In this document: one piece after another, positions 25,046-34,553 of the stretch | Layout of the letters: every line of letters starts with the position of its first letter | Position numbering within the stretch: position 1 is the first letter of the stretch | Source: Clostridium rhizosphaerae | GTDB taxonomy: Bacteria > Bacillota > Clostridia > Clostridiales > Clostridiaceae | DNA: 64,000 bases | Direction: 5' to 3' | NCBI RefSeq assembly: GCF_016765585.1 | Contig: NZ_JAESWC010000001.1 | Location: 594,423-658,422, forward strand | Translations under genes and position numbers: made by a program | Notes under the pieces: generated by a model | Database searches by the model: none | Told to the model about the DNA's origin: nothing | Seen by the model: only the letters and a program-made list of their open reading frames with translations

Positions 25046-27064
25046 ATGGATGATTTTAAAAAGAACTATGAAAATATACCTATACCTGAAAATTTAGATA
25101 GTATTATTGATCAAGCTATAGAAAAAGCTGAAAGAAAAAAGGTTTTAAGATTTACTAAGCCTCTTATAGCCGCTGCGTGCATAGCTGCAATTACACTTGG
25201 CTTAAACTCATCAGTTATAAATCATTCAAACTTGAGCAATAATAGTTCAGCAAAAAATTCAGCGGTAGAAGAAAAAATTTTAGCAGCTGCAGATATTACT
25301 CCTCTTCCTTCTGTTGATTCGATAGAAAACTTATATAATCTTATTGTTTCTTCAAATTCACAATATTTAGGTTACGGAAATGATAATCTTTCAGCAGGTG
25401 ATAGATTTAATTCAAACAAAGAGCTTTCTAGTGTAAAGAATGATTCAAAATCCTATTCTTCAACTAACAATCAGGTTCAAGGAGTTGCTGAAGGCGATAT
25501 AGTTCAAACAGATGGACAGTATATCTACAGCATTAATTCAAATAAACTTATAATTACTAAAGCATATCCTGCTGAAAACATGGAAGTTATACAAAATCTA
25601 GATTTACCAAATAACTTTTATCCTTCAGAACTGTTCGTTGATGATAAGCATTTAGTTTTAGTTGGAAACTCACGGGTACAGCAAAACTTTCCTATGGAAG
25701 ATGCCACTAAGAGACAATCTACAGCTAAAAAATCAATTCTCCCTGATGTTTCTTCTACTAAGGTTATAGTTTATGATATTACAGATAAAAAAACAGCTAA
25801 GGAACTGAGAACTTTGGAAGCTTCAGGAAGATATATTTCTGCAAGAAAAATAGACTCAAGACTTTACCTTGTATCAAGTCAATATATCTATGGAGAATTA
25901 TTAAGGAATAATACTACTCCATATAGTTTTCCGTTTTATAATAATAATTGTAAAAGTAATAATATAATCAACGAAGACTTAAAAGATATTAAGTATTTCC
26001 CTGATTCAATGTCAGATAGCTTTATAAATATATGCTCTCTAGACTTAAATAATATTGAAAGCAGCTTTAATGTATCCTCCTACTTGGGATCAGCAAATAA
26101 TATATATGTATCAGAGAATAATCTTTATGTATCTGGAATCGGAAGAGACAAAACCTCTATATATAAATTCTCACTCTATAATGGTAACCCAAAATATCTT
26201 GGAAAAGCTGAGGTAAATGGAACTATATTAAATCAATTTTCTATGGATGAATACAATGGAAATTTCAGAATTACCACTACTAAAAAAGATACAGTTCCAA
26301 AAAATAATATCTATATACTAGATAAAAATATGAACACAATTGGGAAGATAGAAGACTTAGCACAGGGTGAATTGATATATTCGACGAGATTTATGGGTGA
26401 CAGAGCTTATATGGTAACTTTTAAGCTAACAGATCCTTTATTTGTTATAGATTTAAAAACTCCTAGCAGCCCTAAAATTCTTGGCGAACTTAAGATACCT
26501 GGCTTTAGTAATTATCTAGAACCTTATGATGAAAGTCATATAATAGGTTTTGGAAAAGATGCTGTTGAAGCTAACGGAACAGCTTATCATCAAGGCATGA
26601 AGGTTGCATTATTTGACGTATCGGATGTAAATAATCCTACGGTGCAATTTTCAACTACCATAGGGGATAGAGGAACGGATTCAGAACTTCTGAGAAATCA
26701 CAAAGCCCTTCTATTCTCAAAAGAAAAAAATCTGCTTGCTTTTCCTGTAAACGTGGCAAAGCTAACAGATAAAGTAAAAAACTCTAACGTTCACGCTTAT
26801 GGAAGTATAGTATTTAGCGGTGCTTACGTCTACAGCATAGATCCGGAAAAAGGATTTATATTAAAAGGACAAATCACTCATGATGATGTCAGCAAAAATA
26901 AGCCCTCTGATAAAAATATAGGACACAACTTTTCAACACAGGTAAACAGAATCCTTTATATAAATAACACCTTATATACTGTGTCAAATTCATCAATAAA
27001 AGCAAATGACCTACTCAGTATGAAAGAACTAAAAAGCGTAAAACTTCCTCAAAGTAAAAACTGA
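25046..27064 (+). CDS. Membrane-anchored beta-propeller protein, probable anti-sigma partner
   Basis: 672 residues. A short cytoplasmic N-terminus (IPIPENLDSIIDQAIEKAE) like those of RsiV/DUF4179-type anti-sigma factors is followed by one membrane segment (~41-57). A long extracytoplasmic C-terminal beta-propeller domain comes next (GVAEGDIVQTDGQYIYSIN, then repeated blades). It is co-transcribed with the ECF sigma factor (2-base gap, AGGAGG site). By analogy it would hold the sigma factor inactive until the outer domain receives a signal; the signal is unknown. Confidence 0.82.
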   Translation: MDDFKKNYENIPIPENLDSIIDQAIEKAERKKVLRFTKPLIAAACIAAITLGLNSSVINHSNLSNNSSAKNSAVEEKILAAADITPLPSVDSIENLYNLIVSSNSQYLGYGNDNLSAGDRFNSNKELSSVKNDSKSYSSTNNQVQGVAEGDIVQTDGQYIYSINSNKLIITKAYPAENMEVIQNLDLPNNFYPSELFVDDKHLVLVGNSRVQQNFPMEDATKRQSTAKKSILPDVSSTKVIVYDITDKKTAKELRTLEASGRYISARKIDSRLYLVSSQYIYGELLRNNTTPYSFPFYNNNCKSNNIINEDLKDIKYFPDSMSDSFINICSLDLNNIESSFNVSSYLGSANNIYVSENNLYVSGIGRDKTSIYKFSLYNGNPKYLGKAEVNGTILNQFSMDEYNGNFRITTTKKDTVPKNNIYILDKNMNTIGKIEDLAQGELIYSTRFMGDRAYMVTFKLTDPLFVIDLKTPSSPKILGELKIPGFSNYLEPYDESHIIGFGKDAVEANGTAYHQGMKVALFDVSDVNNPTVQFSTTIGDRGTDSELLRNHKALLFSKEKNLLAFPVNVAKLTDKVKNSNVHAYGSIVFSGAYVYSIDPEKGFILKGQITHDDVSKNKPSDKNIGHNFSTQVNRILYINNTLYTVSNSSIKANDLLSMKELKSVKLPQSKN

Positions 27065-27087
27065 AGCGTAAAGCTTCAGTTTTTTTG
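27059..27087 (+). terminator. Terminator after the beta-propeller gene
   Basis: AACTGAAGC / GCTTCAGTT hairpin followed by TTTTTTG. It overlaps the end of the convergent zinc-ribbon gene. Confidence 0.85.
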
Positions 27088-27447
27088 TTCTTTACCACAT
27101 TTAGGACAAAACTCTGCATTTCTATCCATTTCTGCACCGCACTTTTTACATGCTTTTTTATCTTTAAGCTTCAATAGTTTCTTTCTTATAGAATTTATAT
27201 CCTTCTCTATTTCAGCTATTTCTTCACATTTATCTTTTAAGCTTTTATCTGTAATCTTGTTCTCTCTAAAATCCTTATAAATCCTTTGCCCGATCTTAAT
27301 ATATATATCTTCAATCATCTTCTCCTCTGAAGAAATAGCCATATTAAGCTTAGAGATTTCAATCAAATTCTCTGACTTATAAGCAACATTTGAGACTCCC
27401 TCTTCTATATACTTTCCTATCTTGGATAAGTTATCTTTAAGCGGCAT
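27076..27447 (-). CDS. Small zinc-ribbon protein
   Basis: About 123 residues from ATG 27447, with AGAGGTG upstream. The first ~90 residues are helical and likely coiled coil. The C-terminus is a zinc ribbon, CKKCGAEMDRNAEFCPKCGK. Proteins of this layout are common in clostridia; the role is unknown. Confidence 0.8.
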   Translation of the reverse strand: MPLKDNLSKIGKYIEEGVSNVAYKSENLIEISKLNMAISSEEKMIEDIYIKIGQRIYKDFRENKITDKSLKDKCEEIAEIEKDINSIRKKLLKLKDKKACKKCGAEMDRNAEFCPKCGKEQKN

Positions 27448-27513
27448 CTTAATCACCTCTATAACTTGTTATAGTTTCAGTATATGAAGAAGATATAGTA
27501 TTGGAACACTTGA

Positions 27514-27537
27514 AAAGCACAGCTTGTGCTGTGCTTT
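27514..27537 (-). terminator. Hairpin after the glutamine synthetase gene
   Basis: AAGCACAG / CTGTGCTT hairpin just beyond the glutamine synthetase stop; the T-run on the minus strand is short (TTTTC). Confidence 0.6.
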
Positions 27538-27541
27538 ATAG

Positions 27542-29440
27542 TTATATATCTAATAAGTTTTTCTTGTAACTAGCATAAAGCTCTCTTAATTCTTTCATTT
27601 TGGCATCAAGCTCTAGTTGAAGCATAGAAACCTTACTGTAATCCTTAGCTTCAATAGCTTCTTTTATTCTAGTAAATAATCCTTTTGAAGTGTAGGTATC
27701 CTTCATTAGATAATATCTTATATTATTAATTGCCATCCAGTTTGATACATCCAAATCTAGAGCCTTATCTAAGGAATGGAGCATTTTATAGCTTCTTATT
27801 TCATCACTGTAGTTTGGTATTATCCTTCCGGTTATTTCAGTAATCCATCTTTTTGTTACTGCAAGCTTAAAACTTTCTATAAGCTTATCATTTAAAACAT
27901 CTCCAGCTTTAAATATCTTTAGTTTATTGGAATACTTATCAAAAGCTGAAAGATTTTCATAAACTGTTGCAGGAGCTTTACCAAAATATTTTACTCTTTC
28001 TTCGTCATTAAAGTCTTCGAATACATCTTCTTCAGTTCTATACGCTCTATCTTTTTCTAGATAATCCGTCTCCTTGCCAGGTTTTTTAGAAAGCTCATCT
28101 AAAAGAGCATCCTCATCTTTTTCTTTGGTTATAGCATAAGTAATTCCATCTATCATAGCCATGTAGAGAGTGGCTAAGCATAAATAAGTGTTAGTATACG
28201 GATTTGGTGCTCTAAGTTCAAATCTTGTTGCTAATGGATTCTCCAAGTCTCTTATAAGACCCATCAATATTGTTCTATTTCTTGAAGGCATATCCACGCT
28301 GTGTCCTAATGATGTAACTATACATACTGGTGCTTCAAATCCAGGCTTCAATCTTCTTAAGGAATCATTAGTTGCAGATACAAACGGATTTATAACCTCA
28401 TAGTTTTTAAGTACGCCCATTACGGAAGCATATCCAATAACACTTAGGTAATGTTCCTTTGTTGCTGTGAATAGGTTTATTCTCTTACCATTTTTAAGTT
28501 TAATAGCCATACCAATATGAGTATGCTCTCCGCTTCCTGCTACACCATCTATTGGTTTGGCTTGAAATGTTACATCAAGACCATTTCGTCTAAAGGTTTC
28601 TTTTATTATGGTTCTTGCTAAAAGCTCATTATCTGCTGCTTGGATAGAAGTTGAATATTTCCAATCTATTTCGAGCTGCTCCATTATATGAGTAAGCCTT
28701 CCAGACTCATCCATTTTGGCTTTTACTCCTCCAACCTCTTTGTGCCCCATTTCAGGCTCTAAATCATATTCTTCCATCAATAATAAGCTTTGTTCCATAG
28801 CAGTACGTACTGCTCCTTTAGTTCTTGTCCAATACTGCTCTTGAAGAACCTGCGAAGTAGAAAGCTCTTCTACAACAGCCTTTTCATCCGGGGTTTTTAC
28901 CCAAAACTCTAACTCTGTGGCTGAAGTTGGAACCAAATCATCAATATCCTCATATTTAATTCCATAAGCGGCTAAAGACCCTGGGTACTTCTTAAATAAA
29001 TCTAAAAGGGTATTTTTGAAATGTCTTATAGAATTTTTTAATATATATCTTGAATCCACAGCTCTGCCTTCATGAAATAAGAAGCTTGGTATTCTTAATG
29101 TTCCTACAGGTTTATTTGTAAATGGATCTATAAATTCATAATTATAGTCAACAAACCAATTAACTTCATGGTCAGCAACTATATCTACTTTTGCATTATT
29201 TAAACTAGCAATTCCAGGGAGAACAACGGAAGAGCCATCGGTTTGAACCGCTCCGTTAAGAAATGTATTAATATCTTCTAAGAAAAGTTTGACAGGGATT
29301 TTTTCGTCAGTATCATTTCCGGAAAGGTCTATACCTACCAGAGAGACAAATTTAATTTCGGGGTGTTCTGCAAGTATTTTTTTTAAACTTTCTTCTGAAC
29401 ACTTTTCCTTTGGAATAACATAAACCAAGTCTTTGTACAT
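27542..29440 (-). CDS. Glutamine synthetase (long clostridial form)
   Basis: 632 residues, longer than the ~440 of classic GlnA. It makes glutamine from glutamate, ammonia and ATP. Visible motifs are the N-terminal beta-grasp part (KFVSLVGIDLSGNDTDEKIP), a metal-site Glu region (TSATELEFWV), PEMGHKEVGGVKAKMD, the His loop GEHTHIGMAI and the ATP/glutamate region PSRNRTILMG...FELRAPNPYTN. A ~150-residue helical C-terminal extension follows the catalytic domain. AGGAGG precedes the ATG. It stands alone, with no GlnR gene beside it. Confidence 0.9.
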   Translation of the reverse strand: MYKDLVYVIPKEKCSEESLKKILAEHPEIKFVSLVGIDLSGNDTDEKIPVKLFLEDINTFLNGAVQTDGSSVVLPGIASLNNAKVDIVADHEVNWFVDYNYEFIDPFTNKPVGTLRIPSFLFHEGRAVDSRYILKNSIRHFKNTLLDLFKKYPGSLAAYGIKYEDIDDLVPTSATELEFWVKTPDEKAVVEELSTSQVLQEQYWTRTKGAVRTAMEQSLLLMEEYDLEPEMGHKEVGGVKAKMDESGRLTHIMEQLEIDWKYSTSIQAADNELLARTIIKETFRRNGLDVTFQAKPIDGVAGSGEHTHIGMAIKLKNGKRINLFTATKEHYLSVIGYASVMGVLKNYEVINPFVSATNDSLRRLKPGFEAPVCIVTSLGHSVDMPSRNRTILMGLIRDLENPLATRFELRAPNPYTNTYLCLATLYMAMIDGITYAITKEKDEDALLDELSKKPGKETDYLEKDRAYRTEEDVFEDFNDEERVKYFGKAPATVYENLSAFDKYSNKLKIFKAGDVLNDKLIESFKLAVTKRWITEITGRIIPNYSDEIRSYKMLHSLDKALDLDVSNWMAINNIRYYLMKDTYTSKGLFTRIKEAIEAKDYSKVSMLQLELDAKMKELRELYASYKKNLLDI

Positions 29441-29773
29441 AAATCTTCCTCCTATACCAATTATTAATTTTCATATTTTCTTAATACTGATATTATAGTA
29501 ATTAAATCAAGGTATTGTGATTGTTTGATTTGTTAAATTCCATTTAAATATTTATATATTTTTTAAATCATAAATAAAATTTTATTATAGGGGTATGTCT
29601 ATGTCAATAACAAAAATGAAAGTTTACAAATTAATAATTTCATTCGCAAATTTATTTCAACGAATTTTATCCTGCATCTTTATATCTATTAATTATTTTT
29701 TTAATACACAAAGAAAAATTATTGGAGTATAATATAAAATATATTTATCTATTTTATTGGAGGTGAATTTGTC
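29441..29773. other. glutamine synthetase - murI divergent spacer
   Basis: 333 bases, very AT-rich, with promoters for both divergent genes presumed. I see no hairpin, riboswitch or convincing operator in it. Confidence 0.4.
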
Positions 29774-30559
29774 TTGAGTGATACATTAAGCTTAAATAAC
29801 CTCCCCATCGGTTTTTTTGATTCCGGTGTTGGCGGATTAAGTGTACTTAAAGAAGCTATTAAGCTTTTACCTAATGAAGACTTTATATATTTCGGGGATT
29901 CTAAAAACGCACCTTATGGTACTAAGGCCGTTGATGAAGTTAAGGAACTTACTTTTAATGCAGTTGATTTTTTATTATCTAAAAATGTTAAATCTATTGT
30001 TATTGCTTGCAATACTGCAACTAGTGCAGCCATTGAAGATTTAAGAACTTTTTATAAAAATATTCCTATAATAGGTATAGAGCCTGCTTTAAAGCCGGCT
30101 GTAGAACTTGATAAAGATGGAAAAATTATTATAATGGCTACACCTATGACTCTCATAGAATCAAAATTTAACAACTTAATGAAAAGTTATGCTGATACCC
30201 GAGATATAATTCCTCTACCTTGTGCTGGTCTTGTTGAGTTAATTGAAAGAGGGGTAGTTGAAGGTAATATAGTAAATTCTTATCTTAAAGATAAGCTAAA
30301 ACCTTATTTGAGTGAATCTATAAGTTCTATTGTACTAGGTTGTACCCATTATCCATTTATAAAAAATGAGCTTGAAAAAATATTAAGTACAGACACAACC
30401 ATAATTGACGGCAGTGCTGGTACTTCAAAGCAGCTTAAGAGACAGCTTGAAAATATGAATGCATTGAATTCTAGTACAAACAAAGGTTCAATAGAAATTA
30501 TAAATTCACTTAATGACAAAAGCATAATAGAACTTTCCTACAAATTATTAAATCTTTAG
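29774..30559 (+). CDS. murI: Glutamate racemase
   Basis: 261 residues from TTG 29774 after GGAGGTG. It makes D-glutamate for peptidoglycan. The two catalytic Cys regions are visible: [11 protein letters not shown] (~78) and VLGCTHYPF (~190). The N-terminus [13 protein letters not shown] is typical. It has its own terminator directly after the stop. Confidence 0.96.
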   Translation: MSDTLSLNNLPIGFFDSGVGGLSVLKEAIKLLPNEDFIYFGDSKNAPYGTKAVDEVKELTFNAVDFLLSKNVKSIVIACNTATSAAIEDLRTFYKNIPIIGIEPALKPAVELDKDGKIIIMATPMTLIESKFNNLMKSYADTRDIIPLPCAGLVELIERGVVEGNIVNSYLKDKLKPYLSESISSIVLGCTHYPFIKNELEKILSTDTTIIDGSAGTSKQLKRQLENMNALNSSTNKGSIEIINSLNDKSIIELSYKLLNL

Positions 30560-30582
30560 CCCTTAAAGGGCTTTTTTTATTT
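30558..30582 (+). terminator. Terminator after murI
   Basis: AGCCCTTAAAGGGCT hairpin followed by TTTTTT. Confidence 0.9.
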
Positions 30583-30664
30583 GTAAGCACTTTCTTAATG
30601 AACAGATTTTATATTACTTGAATACATTGAAGTATAACTATACAGTAGAAATAAGGTGATTAAT

Positions 30665-31117
30665 TTGAAGGTTTTTTTGCTAAAAAAGTCAATAGACGAA
30701 AGAGAAATTTTTCTTTTCAGAGGATCTACGGAGATAAAATATGTATCTAAAATAGATATAAAAGAAGAATCTCCCTTTAATTACTTATCAATAACAAATC
30801 CAAGTGACAGCAACTGTATCTGCACACTGCACAGCCTTCAGCTTAAATCTAATGATAAAAAATCACTTATACTTCTTATGAATGATCAAAAAATAAATTG
30901 TAGCAAAGAGCTAAAAAATGATATTTTGAAAATAGGTTATGATTTTAAGGATAATATTGATTCTAAATTCATGGAACTTAGTACTATTATAAATAAAGAT
31001 AACTTATTAGAGGATAATTATATTATTCTTGTTCCAGGGGGTACTCTTATACTAAGCTTTCAGGAAAGCGTTAACGAAACACATCTAAGCATTACTTATA
31101 ACTTAGAAAACTTTTAA
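30665..31117 (+). CDS. Hypothetical protein
   Basis: About 150 residues, predicted mixed alpha/beta, no membrane segment, no known motif. TTG 30665 is preferred to GTG 30656 because AAGGTG lies at the right distance. A Cys pair (NCICTLHS) is near residue 55. I do not recognise a family. It sits alone between two terminators. Confidence 0.65.
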   Translation: MKVFLLKKSIDEREIFLFRGSTEIKYVSKIDIKEESPFNYLSITNPSDSNCICTLHSLQLKSNDKKSLILLMNDQKINCSKELKNDILKIGYDFKDNIDSKFMELSTIINKDNLLEDNYIILVPGGTLILSFQESVNETHLSITYNLENF

Positions 31118-31142
31118 TATATTCCATATAATATTCCTAAAT

Positions 31143-31180
31143 AGTGCTAAACAATTAATATTTATTTAGCACTTAGCTTT
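31143..31180 (+). terminator. Terminator after the 30665 gene
   Basis: AGTGCTAAA / TTTAGCACT hairpin followed by TTAGCTTTTTT. Confidence 0.75.
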
Positions 31181-31201
31181 TTTGATCTTATAGATTTTTT
31201 G

Positions 31202-31228
31202 ATCCCAGCAAATATTATTTGCTGGGAT
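31202..31228. terminator. Perfect 12-bp hairpin before the cyclophilin gene
   Basis: ATCCCAGCAAAT / ATTTGCTGGGAT around ATT, with T-rich sequence on the left and TTGTTC on the right. It may be a second terminator, or a hairpin in the cyclophilin leader. Confidence 0.6.
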
Positions 31229-31325
31229 TGTTCATATTTTAAATTAAATATTGTATAATAATATTTACTATGGTAATAACTACTAAATAGTATAAAGAAC
31301 TAAACATTAGATTGGAGAGATAAAA

Positions 31326-31844
31326 ATGACAAACCCTATAGTTACTATTAAAATGCAAGATGGCGAAATTATGAAGGCTGAACTCTATCCAGAGATAGCT
31401 CCAAATACCGTTAAAAATTTTGTAAGTCTTATAAATAAAGGTTTTTACAATGGAGTAATATTTCATAGAGTAATACCGGGCTTTATGATTCAAGGAGGAG
31501 ATCCTGATGGAAATGGAACAGGAGGACCTGGATATTCTATTAGAGGAGAATTCACTTCAAATAAGTTCAAAAATAATTTAAAGCATACTGAAGGTGTTCT
31601 ATCTATGGCAAGATCTTCAAGTCCAAATTCTGCTGGAAGTCAGTTCTTTTTAATGGTAGCTGATGCTCCTCACTTAGATGGCCAATATGCCTCCTTTGGA
31701 AAACTAATCGAAGGACTAGATGTTGCAAAAAAAATAGTTAGCGTAAAAAGAGATTTTAGAGATAAACCCTATGAGGATCAAGTAATGACAGAAGTTACAG
31801 TAGATACCTTCGGAGTTGAATATAGCGAACCTGAAAAGGCGTAA
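31326..31844 (+). CDS. Cyclophilin-type peptidyl-prolyl isomerase
   Basis: 172 residues. Catalyses cis-trans isomerisation of proline bonds. Active-site region FHRVIPGFMIQGGDPDGNGTGGPGY, with the catalytic Arg in FHRV, and SAGSQFF and HLDGQYASFGKLI are visible. There is no signal peptide, so it is cytoplasmic. A GAGAGA site precedes ATG 31326. It is likely co-transcribed with the following DUF3783 gene. Confidence 0.95.
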   Translation: MTNPIVTIKMQDGEIMKAELYPEIAPNTVKNFVSLINKGFYNGVIFHRVIPGFMIQGGDPDGNGTGGPGYSIRGEFTSNKFKNNLKHTEGVLSMARSSSPNSAGSQFFLMVADAPHLDGQYASFGKLIEGLDVAKKIVSVKRDFRDKPYEDQVMTEVTVDTFGVEYSEPEKA

Positions 31845-31874
31845 TACTGTAAATTCTCAAAGGAAGGGAGATGT

Positions 31875-32270
31875 ATGGTATTGGATAATAACAAGCTAAT
31901 GCTTGTATTTGGTCTTAGTGAAGAAGATACAAATTTTCTAAATAAAATGATTGAAGAGCTTGATCTTCCGCACTATAGAGTAATAGAAAAAAACATGGCC
32001 AACATGAAAATACGAGATATAATACAAGGTCTTAAAGTGGATACTTATGATAAAGAGCTTCCGGATGAAAAAATTATCATGTTCAATAATTTTGCAGACT
32101 ATGAGCTTGACAAAGCTGTAAGAACTATTAGAACAAATAAAGATATGAAACCAATACTCGCAATAGTTACTCCTACTTCAATAGACTGGGAATTTCACTA
32201 TCTTGTAGAACACCTAATGGAAGAAAGAGAACAAGCCAAAAAATATAGACAGCAAAAGGCGCAAGCTTAA
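31875..32270 (+). CDS. DUF3783 family protein
   Basis: 131 residues. I recognise DUF3783 from the KLMLVFGLSEEDTNFL start and the central IIMFNNFADYELDKAVRTIR segment. Its function is unknown. It starts 30 bases after the cyclophilin gene, with AAGGAAGGGAG upstream, and ends at a strong terminator. Confidence 0.8.
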   Translation: MVLDNNKLMLVFGLSEEDTNFLNKMIEELDLPHYRVIEKNMANMKIRDIIQGLKVDTYDKELPDEKIIMFNNFADYELDKAVRTIRTNKDMKPILAIVTPTSIDWEFHYLVEHLMEEREQAKKYRQQKAQA

Positions 32271-32272
32271 TA

Positions 32273-32302
32273 AAAAAGGAAACTTTTACAAGTTTCCTTT
32301 TT
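32273..32302 (+). terminator. Terminator after the DUF3783 gene
   Basis: AAAAAAGGAAACTT / AAGTTTCCTTTTTT around TTAC. Confidence 0.92.
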
Positions 32303-32475
32303 TATTACTATTTTCCATATTATCACACATATCGAAAAATTTTAAAAACTTCAAAAAAATATTTTTTTGTAATAGTTTTCACAACTTTTAAAATTCATTA
32401 ATATTAGGTAAAATATAAAATAGGACAAATTTACTGGTTATACAAAACTCGCAAAAAGAAAGGCGGATCTTTTTT

Positions 32476-32934
32476 ATGAATTTAGAAAGATTATATGAGT
32501 TTCAAAAAAAGCTAGATGGAGAAATTAAGGACAAGTTAAGTGATACCGAAAAATCTCTGCTTCCTAAAAAACTTTTAGCATTTCAAGCTAAAATCGGAGA
32601 ATTAGCAACAGAAACTCAATGCTTCAAATTTTGGTTATCTAAAAAATCACCAGTTAAAAGAAAAACTTTAGAAAAATATATTGAATGTTTATATCTTGTT
32701 CTAAGTATTGGAGTTGAGAAAAACTATACAGAAACCGAATTCGAAATTAAACAGGTTGAGTATAACTTAACAGAGCAATTCCTTAATTTATTTATTGATA
32801 TGAATGATTTTATGGTATATTCCTCTAAGGATTCTTACATTACTTTGATGGAGGATTTACTAAGTTTAAGCCTCACTTTAGGCTTTAGTGAAAGTGATAT
32901 TGTAAAAAACAGTAAAGAATTTTATAGCGCTTAA
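32476..32934 (+). CDS. dUTPase_2-like (all-alpha NTP pyrophosphatase) protein, motifs altered
   Basis: 152 residues, helical. The start (FQKKLDGEIKDKL...LLPKKLLAFQAKIGELATETQCFKFWLS) matches dimeric all-alpha dUTPases. In the second metal motif, where the family usually has EEYVDCLHF, this protein has EKYIECLYL, so Asp and His are replaced. The C-terminal KN..N..RQ..GY motif that binds the nucleotide is missing; the protein stops at NSKEFYSA. It may be inactive or changed in substrate. AAAGGCGG precedes the ATG. Confidence 0.7.
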   Translation: MNLERLYEFQKKLDGEIKDKLSDTEKSLLPKKLLAFQAKIGELATETQCFKFWLSKKSPVKRKTLEKYIECLYLVLSIGVEKNYTETEFEIKQVEYNLTEQFLNLFIDMNDFMVYSSKDSYITLMEDLLSLSLTLGFSESDIVKNSKEFYSA

Positions 32935-33054
32935 TGTAACTACCACCTTCAATTTATGGATTATAAGGCTTTAATAGCATAAAATATTTTTTATTTTTAT
33001 GCTAAAAATAAGATATAAAGCTTTATAAATTCTATACTTGGAAGGTGATTTTTT

Positions 33055-33486
33055 ATGCTTGGAGTTATTTTATCCATAGTGGCAGGAGTTGCTATGAGCC
33101 TTCAAGGTGTATTTAATACAAGACTTGGAGATAAGATAGGAACCTGGGAAACAAATGTAATAGTGCAGGCTACAGGTTTAATATTAAGCTTAATTGCACT
33201 TTTTATTGCTGGCAGTGGTAGTTTTAAAAACATAAAGGATGCAAACAAATTATACTTATTGGGTGGAGCACTTGGTGTTATAATAATTATAACAGTTATG
33301 ACCGGCATAAAATCTCTTGGACCAACTTGCGCCATATCTATTATATTAGTAGCACAACTCACAGCTGCTGCAATAATTGATGCCTTCGGACTATTTGATT
33401 CCGCAAAGGTAGCCTTTGGAACAACCAAGATAATAGGAGTAATCATAATGATTGCAGGGATTTTGATTTTTAAGTGGAAATGCTGA
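33055..33486 (+). CDS. DMT-superfamily small membrane protein (YdcZ/DUF606 type)
   Basis: 143 residues, four to five hydrophobic segments (VILSIVAGVAMSLQGVFNTR, VQATGLILSLIALFIAG, GALGVIIIITVM, IIGVIIMIAGILIF). The N-terminal part with GVFNTRLGDKIGTW is typical of YdcZ/DUF606. Probably works as a dimer to export small molecules; the substrate is unknown. GGAAGGTG precedes the ATG. Confidence 0.85.
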   Translation: MLGVILSIVAGVAMSLQGVFNTRLGDKIGTWETNVIVQATGLILSLIALFIAGSGSFKNIKDANKLYLLGGALGVIIIITVMTGIKSLGPTCAISIILVAQLTAAAIIDAFGLFDSAKVAFGTTKIIGVIIMIAGILIFKWKC

Positions 33487-33499
33487 TCAATATAGAGTT

Positions 33500-33615
33500 T
33501 AGAATGTAAAATGTACAATGATTGATAAAAATCCCTTAGGAGTTTTTTAAATTTATAAATTAAAGAAAGCCCCTAAGGGCTTTCTTCCATAACTTTTCAT
33601 TCTTAATTCTTCATT
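33500..33615. repeat. MITE-like repeat, copy 1 (overlaps the end of the murK-like gene)
   Basis: Ends carry AATGTAAAATG-type and CATTCTTAATTCTTCATTC sequences. Inside is a stem AAAGCCCCTAAGGGCTTT. It is homologous to the inverted copy at 62739-62875, whose stem is AAAGTCC/GGACTTT. The right end supplies the last codons and stop of the convergent kinase gene. Confidence 0.65.
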
Positions 33616-34517
33616 CCCATTAAAACCGCTCCCCAGGCAGCATCATTTTTCATGCTTGTAACCTTTATGAGGGGATAGTTTTTATTCATAAGTCTCTTAA
33701 ACTCATTTGATACACATTCGTTTTTTTCAATAACGCTTCCGTTAACCGCTAAAAAAGCTTCTTTTCTGTTAAGTTTTAAATAATCAATAACTGCCTTTGC
33801 AGTTAAGAAAAGTTCAAAAGCTGCCCTTAAAAGTATTTCTTCTGCAAGAGTATCTCCTTGCTTATAGGCCTCATCAACTAATTTTGCCAAAGAAGCAATT
33901 TCACTTTTTCCAGCACCGCTTCTATAAACAAATTCAATTAGGCCTTGAGGACTTTTTAAGTTTAAATGTTCTAATATTAAGTCTGTCATTGCAGTTTTTT
34001 CTTCTATTCCATCATAACCTTTAGCAATTCGATTAATTGCATTAATTCCTATATAGTAACCGCTGCCCTCATCACCAATAATATGTCCCCAGCCTCCAGC
34101 TCTTTTAGTTTCGCCTTCGCTGTTTCTTCCAAAGCATATAGAGCCCGTTCCTGAAATAAGTATAACTCCTTCAGCTCCTCCAACTCCTCCATAAAGGGCT
34201 GTTTCAGCATCATTAGTAATTATAGTTCTTCCACTATAGCCTGTCCCTCTAATTATATCTTCCATTATCTTTTTATCATCAGGCCTGTCAACTCCGGCTG
34301 TCCCTATACAAAGTGTCTTTACATCTTCCATGGATATTTCTGCTTTGCTCAAAGTATCTTCTAAAAGTTCTTTGAGCATTTTTTGAACATATTCTTTACC
34401 CATAGAATTAATATTGCAAGGTCCGCCTTCATTTGATAATATTAGTTTTCCATCAACATCTGCAAGCTTAAGTGCTGTTTTTGTGCCCCCACCATCAATA
34501 CCTATAATATAATTCAT
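33603..34517 (-). CDS. BadF/BadG/BcrA/BcrD-type sugar kinase, MurK-like
   Basis: 304 residues of the ASKHA kinase fold. The ATP phosphate-1 motif IGIDGGGTKTALKLAD is at the N-terminus. GGVGGAEGVILISGTGSICFGR (phosphate-2) and the GGWGHIIGDEGSGYYIG region are typical of N-acetylglucosamine/N-acetylmuramate kinases. The neighbour AnmK also acts in amino-sugar recycling, so this is probably the clostridial MurK kinase of MurNAc/GlcNAc. Its last codons lie in a small repeat element. It follows anmK after 36 bases. Confidence 0.88.
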   Translation of the reverse strand: MNYIIGIDGGGTKTALKLADVDGKLILSNEGGPCNINSMGKEYVQKMLKELLEDTLSKAEISMEDVKTLCIGTAGVDRPDDKKIMEDIIRGTGYSGRTIITNDAETALYGGVGGAEGVILISGTGSICFGRNSEGETKRAGGWGHIIGDEGSGYYIGINAINRIAKGYDGIEEKTAMTDLILEHLNLKSPQGLIEFVYRSGAGKSEIASLAKLVDEAYKQGDTLAEEILLRAAFELFLTAKAVIDYLKLNRKEAFLAVNGSVIEKNECVSNEFKRLMNKNYPLIKVTSMKNDAAWGAVLMGMKN

Positions 34518-34553
34518 ATAATTTCATTCCTTTCCTAAATAAATAAGAGTTTT

